A DNA stretch of 64,000 bases from assembly GCF_932526225.1 (NCBI RefSeq), contig NC_064036.1, positions 12,207,181-12,271,180 of the forward strand. The letters are read 5' to 3'. The notes under the pieces were generated by a model that was not told the origin of the DNA, did no database searches, and saw nothing but the letters and a program-made list of their open reading frames with translations. The position numbers and the translations under genes are program-made. How positions within the stretch are numbered: the stretch's first letter is position 1; every line of letters begins with the position of its first letter. Below, in pieces: positions 36,955 to 48,400 of the stretch. This stretch comes from Nematostella vectensis. Lineage: Eukaryota > Cnidaria > Anthozoa > Actiniaria > Edwardsiidae.

Positions 36955-39900
36955 TCAGTTGAAGTCAAATGGCGCGAAATCTTTCCGGAAAGTGGCGACC
37001 ATATCCTTCTCCTGCATTTCGGAGACTTTACATTCTCTCCAGTCGATCCTTTCGGGCATGTTCAGAAGGGAGTCGCAAGCCACCACTTCCCTGAAAACAT
37101 AACAATCAATTAATACCCGCTGCTTTATGGTCTATCCCACGTAAACCCTTTAAAGAGCCCTGGTTAGCCACACTTTTGTTTGGAAGACAACAACTGAAAA
37201 GAAATCTCGAAATAACACCAAAAAACTCGTTCTTCAATCACCAAATTAAATGGAAAATATTGCAAAAGCTTTTCCAAATCAGCCGATGGAATAGATGCTT
37301 TCTCACACTGGGTACTTGCTAGCAGGCGCGTAAAGAGGGGGGTGCGCAGGGTGCGGGCTAAAAAGTGAACATTTAGGAATGTTCAAAAACTATGCTCTTT
37401 CCATATGATACCTATGACTGCGCCCCCCCCCCCCCCCCCCCCCTCCTCGGCCAACCCTCGGAACGCGCCTGGCTAGGATGACAAAATGGCAGTTGCTGAG
37501 AGACTCTCTATGCACACTAACAAAATATACTTTTTACCTGCCAAACTGGAGGTCCATCTTGCCCCGGACCCTATGCAGCATGCGATCCCCGCTTTCAAAC
37601 TCGACGACGAAATACGGGGCTCCAATACGAACAGCCTGTGTTAATAGCAAATCGACTCTATATAACAACTTATATCGCATGCGATCAAAGGCAGGACAAG
37701 ATGCGGTGTTAAAGTTGGAAGGGATCAGGTGATGGATAACAGGATTAGGAGAGAATTAATTGTTAGAGTAGGAGGGGATCAGTTGTTAGTATAGAAGATC
37801 GGTTCTAAGAGTAGGAGGGGATCACTAGTTGTTAGTATAGGAGATCAGTTCTTAGAGTAGGAGGGGATCACTTGTTGTTAGTATAAAAGATCAGTTCTTA
37901 GAGTAGGAGGGGATCAATTGTTAGTATAGGACATCAGTTCTAAGAGTAGAAGGGGATCAGTTGTTAGTGTAGGAGCTCAGTTCTTAGAGTCAGGGGATCA
38001 ATTGCTAGTATAGGAGATCAGTTCTTAGAGTAGGAGGGGATCAGTTGTTAGTATAAGAGATCAGTTCTTAGAGTATAGGGGGGGGACAGTTGTTAGTACA
38101 GGAGATTAGTTCTTAGAGTAGGAAGGATCAGTTGTTAGTATAACAGATCAGTTCTTAGAGTAGGAGGGAATCAGTTGTTAGTAAAGGAGGAGATCAGTTC
38201 TAAGAGTAGGAGGGGATCAATTTTTAGTATAGGAAATCAGTTCCTTAGAGTGGACAAGCGTTAGAGTAGATAGAAGGGGATCAAATGTGAGGTAGAGAAA
38301 GATAAAGCATTGGGATAGGAGGGTTCAGCATTATACCTGTTTTAGGTCAGTACCACTGGCCAAGTCTGTCATTTCCATTCCTTTCATTTCTGCATGCCCA
38401 CGAAAGGCCTCCTTTACTTCATCTTCTGGTATTTTCGGTATTGGAATAACCTGTATAACAGACATTGAAGGGAATGTACGACTAAAATATTGGAACAGGT
38501 TGAAACATTAGATCCCTAACAACGTTAGGAAAAAGAGGAACAAGGAATGTATTTACTGCGTCATTTTCAATATTCTGCAATCGGGAATAATATCCAAATG
38601 CTAATCGACTTTCTGGCTATCGTCAATCAAATTATAACGGAATTGTATTTGGCGCTTTTTGATTCTTCTTATACGAAGTGGCGTTATTGGACACCATTTA
38701 AGTGCATTGATTTTGAATCACGGAAACTTGAAAGGAATTAAGCTGTGGAAATCGTCGGCAGAGTCACGCAGAATATTTTACACTGCAGTAATGCATTAAG
38801 TGAGAAGGTAGCATATCGAGGCTTCATCTGGTGCACAATGCATAGCGATGTGTAAACCTGTAGCTGCAGATGCTGGGTATAAAAGTTTCTCTCGAACATC
38901 ACACATGATCGACCTTTCTTCTTAAACATTTTCTTCAGGGCTTGTTTGTATCTATGTAGTATAATAGTCAAGGATTCTTGATGAAAAATAGAAAACTTCG
39001 GATATAGGTATAGTTTTTTTTATCCTCTAAAAAGATACTTTTCCAGCTCCATTAGTGTCTCCTGTTGAGAAAAAAATAACAAGGATAAATTCTAAGTTAT
39101 CTTTGGTTCAACTAAATTGATATGCTTCAAGTGAATGCAGCACGTGAGGTGAAAATTTATCGACGGTGACTTTTATAAATCACTCAACGATGAATCACAG
39201 CTCGCAATTTCCAGCCCGGCATCAAAATCAGCCAGCATTTCTAGAATTGCTTAAGAAAGAAAATGTTGGTGCAGCATCTCTGAGATGTTTAGCAAACGTG
39301 GTATGCATACAGTGATCTGGAGCATTAAAGAACATACCTCATCAAGCTTGACTGTGGACTCAAAATGAGCAATTGGGCAAACCAGCACGTGCTCCGGGAC
39401 CAGACCGCCTTTTGCCAACGCCACGTAAGTCTGTTGTAAACAAGGCTAGTCTATAAACATCATCAAGCTAGACTACATCATCAGGAAGTCAAAACACACA
39501 TCGAGACGTAAAGACACAATATCAAGAACGTAAGAACACATCATTAGAAAGCTAGAACACATAATCAGGAAGTCATAACACACATCGAGACGTAAAGACA
39601 CAATATGAAGAACGTGAGAACACATCATCAGTAAGCTAGAACACATCATCAGGAAGTTATAACACACATCGAGACGTAAAGACACAATATCAAGAACGTG
39701 AGAACACATCATCAGAAAGATAGAACACATAACCAGGAAGTCATAACACACATCGAGACGCAAAGAAACAACATCAAGAACGTCAGAACACATCAGTAAG
39801 CTAGATCACATCATCAGCAAGTCATAACACAAACACATCGAGACGTAAAGACACAATATCAAGAACGTGAGACACATCATGAAGATGTAGCTCAAAAAAG

Positions 39901-42900
39901 GTTAATACCATGTTCCCTACGCTGACTACCAAGTGCTTCTCGACATTAGGGCTTCCTAAGCAGAACCAGCAAGGTCCTTTGGTAGGAGCTGGTGATAACA
40001 ACATGAAAAAAGCGGTCAGAATTTTATACAAAACAAGTATGACAAGTCAAGCTTTTTTTTAACGCAGCACATCACTTACGCGGTCCTTTCCGCGGCTGCT
40101 TTGGTGGATTACCATCTGCTATAAAATAAGGCCAATAAGGGAATATGTAACTGTGATTTGTATTGAATACAAATGTTGCAATATGCTGAGGATTTCCCTC
40201 TAAGGAAAAAAAAAAAAACGTATTGGTAGCAGGACGATAAGAGGCTTTTGATGACATCCTGAGCTGAAAAAAAGTTACAAATATCTACAGGTTAGGGTGA
40301 ATACTCCTAACAATGAGATGAAAGATCTAAACATACCCCCTGGTCCCCTGCGCTTCTGACCCTGCCCAGCGGCTTTACTCATGTCAAAGAAGAATCCACC
40401 AGAAGCAGGCTGGAAGAAGAAGACACGAAGAAGCTGTTAGTTTAACATGTCACCTATCTGATACTGATTCGCCAAAACCTCACTAATCCTAGCCCCTTTC
40501 GATAGCCTTTCTAACTAAACCCAGAGCTTAGGTTAACAGACATCGTCCTTAACCTAAAAGTCTCTTACACTGAGTCTGTCATCCATCTCCCTTTTGCTCT
40601 GGCTGTGATAAATCAGTTGAAACCTGCTTACTATATCGATCCCCTGTCACAATTCGCTAGCTAACCCCTTAACCTCTATGCCTGGTACTAGCTCTACTGT
40701 ACCTTCTGTACAGGCTGTGATTGGGCATTTGACACCTGCTTGCCATATGGATTCTCTGTCACATCATCAGGTTGTTCAGTTAACTTGCTGGCATCCATGG
40801 CACTCATGGGAACGATGTTGAATGCATACATGTACTGAAAATAGAGTAGCTCTGTTAAAATCTATGAAGAAAGTTGATAGCAAAATCATTACCATTTTAT
40901 TATACTGTACTGCTATGTACTGTCAATTGAGTAAACATTACAAGTTCTTCATTAACTTGAACCTCTTGGGCATTTCCATGTATGAGAATGCCATGAATTT
41001 GGTAACATTTCTGAAATACCTTTTTTTGGATTTCCAGCATAAAAATCTTATATGTTTTTTAGCATACCTTTTTCTTCTGTGGATTTCCAATGTATGACAG
41101 TGCTATAAATCTGGTAACATGTCTAGCAGGCTCTCGAAGTACCTGGTGGTTCCTAAAAACGTTATCAGAATGGCTTATCTAGCTCTTGTAAACACTGTGC
41201 ATGTCCTATTTGTAAACCAGTTAGCTGCTTCATTCTCAAGCCCGCACCTCAAATGGGACTGCATGTCCCATTACACATTTTGAGTTAACTTCTTTATTTT
41301 GTATCTATTTTTTTGAATTACCCTTAAATGTGTTCCTAAATAATTTAGCTGTTAACTGAATAAAGAAGTACATAAAACATTTTTTTTATTGTCACCTGTA
41401 TGGCACTCTCTCAAAGTGAATTCCTTCTTTTCCAACAAAGTGATAGCGGGGCTTAAGCTTGGAAGCAAGTTGTGATACAGTTGTAGATCCAGGTGGTATT
41501 GTTTCCACATCACTCTGAAAATGTAAATGTAAAAAATGCCTCAAGTCATTAAAACAGAAAAGGTGTAGGCAAATTTTATAACCAGAAAATTGCAGCCATA
41601 AGCTTAATTGAGTTGAATTTACAAGGGGTTTTATCTTATATTATCACCTCATGTCATTTATCCTGCTGAAAAGATTAACAAACTCACAGGTTTCTTGGTA
41701 AACTTGGCAACATCTTGTGGCCAGCAAGATGTCAAAAGTAAGTCAACACCCTTGAAATTCTCTTCATTGGATTTACTTTCAAGTGAAGCAACATCTTGTT
41801 CAGAAAACACACAGCCACCCTGGGGACATTTTAACACAATCATTAGAAGAGACAAACGACACGACCACACTATGCATGCCTTGGCTATTGTGTTCTAAAT
41901 GGAAGAACAGAGGGACACCATAATTTTAGAAGATCTGACTTGTGTCAGATTGCTTGTAATCTAAGAAAATGGAGATAATGTTGTGAATATTTCTCTGTTA
42001 AACAGGTACGTGGCTAAACAGACTAATAAGGTTTTTGCATTTCCAATATGGCAGCATTGTTCATTCATTTTGGGTTTACTTTTACAAAAAAAAAAAACAC
42101 ACACACAAACACCCAATCTAACGACTTCAAGAACACTTCTTCAAGAATATATGGAATCATTTGTCTTTAAATAAGCTTGAAGTGTGTGATCCATCATAGA
42201 AACTTAAGGTTGGTTCTCACTAGGACGCAAGCGTAAGCGCAAACGGAAGCGCAACACAAGTGAGAATCAGTCAAACGCAAGTGCAAGAAAATCAAGCAGT
42301 TGCGTTCTCTTGCGCTTATGTTCTAGTGAATCGGAAAACTATGTGCGTTCCGCTTGCGCTTACGTCCAAGTGAGAACCAACCTTTAGTTTACTGAGTTCT
42401 TATTGTGCACCATACAAAATGATATTATAAGAATAAAGTGGGTTATACCTTTAGGCCCTCAGCTTTATCTGTGCCACTAAGATAAGCAATCTGTAATCCT
42501 GATGGGGTCTTTAGAACACCTTTTCTTCCTGAAAAATAATTTCATAACAAAAACATCATCACCTTACTGAAGCTTAGAAAAACAAACTCACCTGCAATAA
42601 ATAAGAAACATGAATGGAAGCATTTTTTTTTGCAAGCTCAGTAGGTTTAGCAATGATTTCCCCCCGTTATTGCTAGCTTATGTGCATGCCCATTGCCAGG
42701 ATTTTGTACGGGGGGTGCGTTTACCCATTTTCCCTTAGGTAGCTGTCCTAGCTCGCAGTGGTACTTAATTTTCCTTCATCGGGGCGGACCTTCAAGTTGT
42801 GTGGGGAGGTTCTTCCGAACCCCCCCCCCCCTGGCTACCCCCCCTCACACAATATGTGATCACACAAAACTCAATCATAGTAGTAATTCACTGTAAATCT

Positions 42901-45023
42901 TTCTAAGCACTAATTTATACTATACCTAGATAAGTGATATTCTCACACAGCTCTGTGCCATCTTCCAGAAAATCAGCCTCAAAATACTTCATTTCCTCTG
43001 GATCATTTGGTCCAAGGATGTATGTAATGATTGGAGCTATAGATAAATAGACACATATTGTAGGTAAAAGTATTTATAATGATGCAATAATTTTTATTCA
43101 CTTTATATAAAAACCACTACCTCTCAGCTCTCCTTTCATGTAGGAATCCCACTCCCTGTGAGTTTCTTCTGAGCCACTAAAAAAACTTCCAACACAAAGA
43201 AGCATCTGAAAAAATAAACGAAACTTTTAATCATTCAGAAGAAATAACCTGTGTTCCAAAGAGAACCAGTTCCCCATCAATTCTGCCATAATTAATTACA
43301 TTGGGAATCAATATGAATCAGTCATAATCAGTAGCGGATGAACGTTTAAACCCCCCCCCCCCCCCCCCTCCTTGGGCTGCTTTTTTATTGTTTTCATTGT
43401 TTCTGTTCATTCCAAAATCGTTACGAAGGTAAGAAGCTAGATCCGCCCCTGACAATACATTATTGGTCAGTGATATTCAGTATCAAACAATTATTTGTTA
43501 TTGCTATCAATTTGTACCAAATCTGGCTACTCATAAACAGCTTGTGACGTGACTACATTGGATTTTTATTATGGTAAACCCAGAATTGGATAATATAGGC
43601 CAATAACAAAAAATGGTCAGATGACACACTCAGTGATCTGAAAGAGTCTGTCCTGACCGCAGGCTTGGCATCAGACTGCATATCCTGGGAAAGTGCAGTG
43701 TAACTCCATGTGGTATCATACTCCCCAATAAGTGGAGGCAAGATGTAAATGGAAGTGAGTGTGAGTGAGACAATATTTGTCGGAGTATTTTCCAAGCCAC
43801 ACACTAAATGAACTCCTAAACTTTTCTATTCCAACCCTTCCAATTTTCCTCGCATCAAATGCCAAATCAAGTGCACTGACAAATTTTGACAAAATTTGAC
43901 AAATTTTTTTTTCAAATTCTGACAAATTTTCCTCGCATCAAATTCCAAATCAAGTGCACTGACAAATTTTGTGGCAAAGTTAATGTAAGGCTTATATATG
44001 CATCTGCCAAATACAAGAAATGGCAGGACTTCTAGCCCCCATAACAAATTTTCAAATTTTCTATGGCCTGCTACTAGAATGAGTCTGCATGTGAGACGGA
44101 ACTTGATTTCTAGTATACCCCTCTATTAGCTCGCATAGGAAGCATTTCATTGGAAAGTTTGACAAAGGGAAGAATTTAACTGCAATTGACCCAACTAATT
44201 TCATGGAAACCCCCAGAGGACTCTCCACAAAAGTAGATGGTGGTGATCGTCCTATCTTTTAGATTATTAAATTATGTTTCTATGAGAGTCCCCCCCCACC
44301 CCTCCCTGGGTGGAAACTATACTCGCCCAATTTCTGCTAAGTGGGCTATTCTAGCATTCCATGCGGAACGCATCCTATAATGATTATCTCAGGCCTGTTT
44401 CCAGGGGGGTGCAGGGGGTGCAAACACGCCCCCCCCCCCTCCACAACAGCTGAAAGTCCACTTTTGGTTCTCAATAGACAGGCTATTTGTAGTTTGCAGA
44501 CAAAACCCAAAATCATAAGCAAGATCACTTTGGTATGTAGCCAAATTCGATATTAAATGTCACATCGATTTCGGGGACTCCTCGGTATCGTTTCGGGTCC
44601 TGGGATCATTTCGGGTCCTGTAACAGAACTCCCCCCCCCCCCCACCCCACCCCGGAAAAATTAGGTCCACTTTTTTCGGATTTCGCACTCCCTCAAGAAA
44701 AATCATGGTTACGGGCCAGTATCTGGACCTAACAACTGATATAGCATATACAATATCATACAGACTGTAAAAAAACACACATATAAGCTTACCTCAAAGC
44801 CTGGGTTTTTCTTTAAAACGGTTTTAACTCTGTTATACAGCTGGTTGATTTTTCCATTGACATCGCCACAAACAAGTCTAGACGAAAAATGAGGTTGAGT
44901 ATTAGTGAGTATTTATAATCGAATAAAAGTTCTCATATGTTCAACATAGATTAAGTTATGGAAAGGAAACATTCGAATCATAATAATTTTAAATATAACT
45001 TACATTTTCAGTGGTTGCGACAT
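36955..45023 (-). CDS. CWF19L1: CWF19-like protein 1 (CwfJ family)
   Basis: Predicted nuclear RNA-processing factor linked to the spliceosome and lariat turnover, by homology. Eighteen exons (minus): 45004-45023, 44793-44877, 43121-43205, 42926-43036, 42449-42528, 41688-41819, 41396-41514, 41068-41152, 40703-40834, 40337-40409, 40080-40118, 39909-39988, 39338-39430, 39039-39061, 38858-38951, 38337-38450, 37538-37635, 36955-37090. They total 1599 nt, 532 aa, against 538 in human. The N-terminal metallophosphatase-like domain has [34 protein letters not shown] and [10 protein letters not shown]. The CwfJ C-terminal domain 1 carries [20 protein letters not shown] and the HIT-like H-x-Q-x-Q ([12 protein letters not shown]). 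Domain 2 ends [11 protein letters not shown]. Introns hold two minisatellites and many poly-C repeats. It is head to head with RPS11. Confidence 0.97.
37321..37475. repeat. Poly-C dispersed repeat, second copy
   Basis: Ends GCAGGCGCGTA and ACGCGCCTGGC are inverted. The internal TATGATACCTATGACTGCGC precedes a run of about 21 C. It matches the copy at 25240-25400. It lies in the last CWF19L1 intron. Confidence 0.65.
37735..38295. repeat. About 43-bp minisatellite between CWF19L1 exons 16 and 17
   Basis: Roughly a dozen copies of GGATCAGTTGTTAGTATAGGA alternating with GATCAGTTCTTAGAGTAGGA. Unit length varies by a few bases. It ends about 40 bp from exon 16. Confidence 0.9.
39470..39875. repeat. 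84-bp minisatellite in a CWF19L1 intron
   Basis: About 4.5 copies of a unit containing CACATCGAGACGTAAAGACA, CAATATCAAGAACGTGAGAA and AGCTAGAACACATCATCAGG, spaced about 84 bp apart. Being a multiple of 3, the unit keeps a minus-strand frame open. The resulting repetitive peptide lies wholly in an intron and is not a gene. Confidence 0.88.
42204..42386. mobile_element. 177-bp MITE with TTA target duplication
   Basis: Left end AGGTTGGTTCTCACTAGGAC and right end GTCCAAGTGAGAACCAACCT (42207 and 42383) are inverted and flanked by TTA. The inner arms carry GCGTAAGCGCAA and TTGCGCTTACG. The 3-bp T(A/T)A duplication suggests a PIF/Harbinger-type element. It lies in a CWF19L1 intron. Confidence 0.75.
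43325..43455. repeat. AGTAGCGGAT...ATCCGCCCCTGA poly-C repeat
   Basis: Inverted ends CAGTAGCGGAT and GATCCGCCCCTG surround an 18-base C run (43351-43368). It shares its terminus with the repeat at about 35522 and with the unit of the satellite at 58473-62812. Confidence 0.55.
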
Positions 45024-45464
45024 TTCTTTGCAATGTTATTATTAGGTAATTCCCCGGAATCACTAGCCGTTTAAGAGGACTTATTGTGTAAATATCTCTC
45101 CAAGACTAAGGCGATCATTATTGAAGCGGAGCACTTATTTCAGAATTTGCCGCCATCTTGCAAAACCTCGTTTTTACACTATCAACTTGGGTTTCCTGTG
45201 GTTAGGGTAATCCTGCCGCTGCCGGCCAAAGATATTTCGGCCTCAACAAAAAAATTAACCTTGACATGTATCGATTTTTTTTGTTTTTTTGTTTTTGTTT
45301 TTAAATATAAATTCATTATATTCCTATGTATTTATGAGGAAAAAATAGCGGATTTTATGGGTTATTATAGCTCAGAATTGCATTCTGGGATAGATGAATA
45401 TCGTAATGCCCGATGGGATAGGATCCGGGACACCACGTGGTGCGTCCTCTTTTCACCCACAGCC
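45024..45464. promoter_or_regulatory. Bidirectional CWF19L1 / RPS11 promoter region
   Basis: The start codons are 441 bp apart and divergent. Just upstream of RPS11 lies a 12-bp palindrome CACCACGTGGTG (45431-45442, an E-box). It is followed by the pyrimidine tract CCTCTTTTC (45446-45454), consistent with a 5' TOP start as in ribosomal protein genes. This predicts initiation at about 45446 and a very short leader before ATG 45465. Confidence 0.6.
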
Positions 45465-48400
45465 ATGGCGGAACAAGTAAGTCGAGCACATGGCACTACT
45501 TTATTCGAACTTATCTCGCTCTAAAACCCCTATTATCAAATTATTTTCGAATTTTTAAATAAAGTAACTCATAATCCTTACGTTAAGATGTTATTTGTTC
45601 GTATATCCTTTGTCTTTATATGTAATAATGTGATATTTCATGGCCAGGCCAAACCGCTTATTGCCACATTTTTTACAGAATTCGAGCTTCTTTTTACCCT
45701 CTAATGTGAAGATTTGTTATTGATTGTTGTATGAAACAGGAATATGTCCTTACTTTGTACACTTTTCATATTTGGTTCGTAAGAAGCTCAATTTCAATGC
45801 AATACACTTTGTTAAAAGCCTATTCGCCTATTCTACATGGGATACACTGAGCTTTTATCAGCGAACATTTTTTACAGGGAAATAAGACCTCCATGCTAAA
45901 GGTTCTATTTTATCAATTTATTAAGAAACCAGAAGTTTATAAAGATCAATAACATCTTCATAAAATACTACTTCATTGTTTATACCTGATAAACTAATCT
46001 AATGACAGCTTTTTACTTGCACCAGTCCAAGTTTATTGACCTTCGTGTTTTTCTTTCCAGACAGAGAGGGCGTACCAGAAACAGGCCCCCATCTTCCAAA
46101 ACAGGAAACGTGTGCTTGGCCAGGTCACCAAGAAGAAGGACCTGCGCTTTGTCAGGAATGTTGGCCTGGGATTTAAAACACCAAAAGATGTATGCAATTG
46201 TAATTACTTACTACCTGAGAGAGAGAGGTCACGATGAGAGATATCAAGCTGAGGCTTTGGCGCATCAACCAACCTTTGTCGTTAAAACCAAAGCCCCAGT
46301 TTGATATTTCCCAGCATGACCGAATGATGATCGAAATGTGATGGTAGAACCATACGCAAATAAGAGCTCTAAAGTGCTGTTGCAAGTAATACAATCATTA
46401 TTTTATCATGCTACAAACCCTTGGGGATCCAATTCTACAATGTGCAACACATTTAGACAAGGCACCTTTTAAAGAAGCTTTTTTGTGCTTTTGCTCTTAG
46501 GCTTGTTTAGGGTATGTACTATTTAAGTATTTATTGTACTAAAAATTAGCTTTTATCTCTTTAGGCCATCGAAGGTACTTACATTGACAAGAAGTGTCCC
46601 TTCACTGGCAATGTGAGCATCCGTGGACGTATTTTGACTGGTATCTGCAGGAGCATGAAGATGAAGAGAACCATCATCATCCGACGGGACTACCTTCACT
46701 ACATCAAAAAATACAATCGGTTTGAAAAGCGTCACAAGAATCTAGCTGCTCATTGCTCTCCATGCTTCAGGTGAGCTGGGCATGATGCAATAGCATTTAC
46801 CTTTAAAATTATAGCATTTCTACAGTCAGCATGCCACAACCTTTGAGATATTTGGTAGCCAAACCTCGAAGTGCTAGTATGTCTCACAGAAAAAAATGTT
46901 AAGCAAATTTCCATGTTGCGTAGACAACACTTTGTCACTGCACAGTTCTTTTTATTATTTATAACCAAGATACACTAAAATTTTTTCCTCTGAAAAAGAC
47001 ATATCCCTCTAATTTCTAAGTTCAAGTTAAAGCCGCATTGTCACCAGTTTACTTCCCGATGAGTAATCTCAGATGATTTTTTAATCATTCATAGCAGTGA
47101 ATACTGTCCATTATTCTGAGATAGCGAACTAATCAGAGCGCACGTTCTTATGAGGAGGTTCCTGCCAAGTATATAATAAATGTGATAATCAGCGTTTCAT
47201 TTTAATGCAAGTGTTAAGACCAGCGGTCTGAGTTCGTCGAGATTTCTCGGAAAAATGAAGTTTGGGTGCCCTAGCTCAAAATTAAACTGGTAATAGGTAT
47301 GGGTGACCATGATATCCTGTGAAAGTTTGAAGCAATTTGGATAAATATTTTTGGCGATAGAAGCCGAAAAGTAATTTTTCGTCTCCCGCACCCGGATTTG
47401 AGACAATTTCGTGGTTGTTAGAAAAAAACCTAAAAACCGATTCGCAACGCGTGATAAAACAACTGTAGCTTATATAAACCTAAAGAATGGATAATAAGGA
47501 ACTCCCAGGCTGAAGGATAAGCTGTTCTGTCAGCACCTTATTATTTTACGCGATTTTATTTTATTTTATGTTTTTAGATGACTTTGAAAAGCCTTGAAAT
47601 AATCGTGTAATATCGCCGATGAGATGTGGATTTGGCAAAAATGTTTGCATTCATCGAAAAGAGCATCATTTCTACTTTTGATATGTGAAATAAAATTTAG
47701 GGGCAAATAAAATCCGACTTTTTTACAAGCCGAAATATGACCCCCACTTGACCCTAATTATAAACAAATGCTGACACTCACTTTTTAATGCCTCACTACC
47801 AAAAACTTATAAATAACAATTAAAACTCCCAAAAAAAAGGATGCAATATAATTCTTGAAAATACTGGTATTTGATCAAATATTCTTGTCTCTCTGATGTT
47901 TATATGCTTTTCAAGATCATATTTTCATAACATTTTAAAGTACAATCCCCCGGTTCTTATTCTTCCGCTTCATGAGCATCACAAAACTTTTTCCCACGAA
48001 AGTTATTCTTAAATCGTCCTATATTTATTTCTATCCATCCCTCGTTCTATAAGCATTATAATATTTTCTTTCGTTCCCTACTTTCGTGGACTAGAAACGC
48101 GTACCATCTTCTGCTGTCGTGTTGTTATGCAAATTCGATGAGTTAATTTATTCAACAATCGTTCATACAAAGAAATCAAGTAAAAATTGATGCTTTAACT
48201 ATTGTTTTCAATACTACCAAAAAAATTCCATTCTTGTCAGGGAGCATATGTCCAAAAAAGCTCCCTAGGTAAATTTTGAGGTTACTTTTCTGTTTTCATT
48301 TTTTCGCGCGTTAACTTAGGGCCTAATCGCACTAGGAGGACAAAATTTGTCTGGCTGGGATAAACAGCCGTCCAAATTTTGTCCTAGCCAATCGATTGGT

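Noticed and set aside
39473-39793. Minus-strand open frame of 106 residues with hydrophobic repeats
   Set aside because: It is the 84-bp minisatellite read in phase, entirely inside a CWF19L1 intron.
45084-45524. Open frame of 146 residues across the RPS11 start
   Set aside because: It overlaps the divergent promoter, the RPS11 first exon in another frame and its donor; composition is not protein-like.
46323-46420. Box C/D snoRNA in RPS11 intron 2 (ATGATGA at about 46325)
   Set aside because: No CUGA D box was found at a suitable distance and no terminal stem; the hairpin upstream is the better signal.
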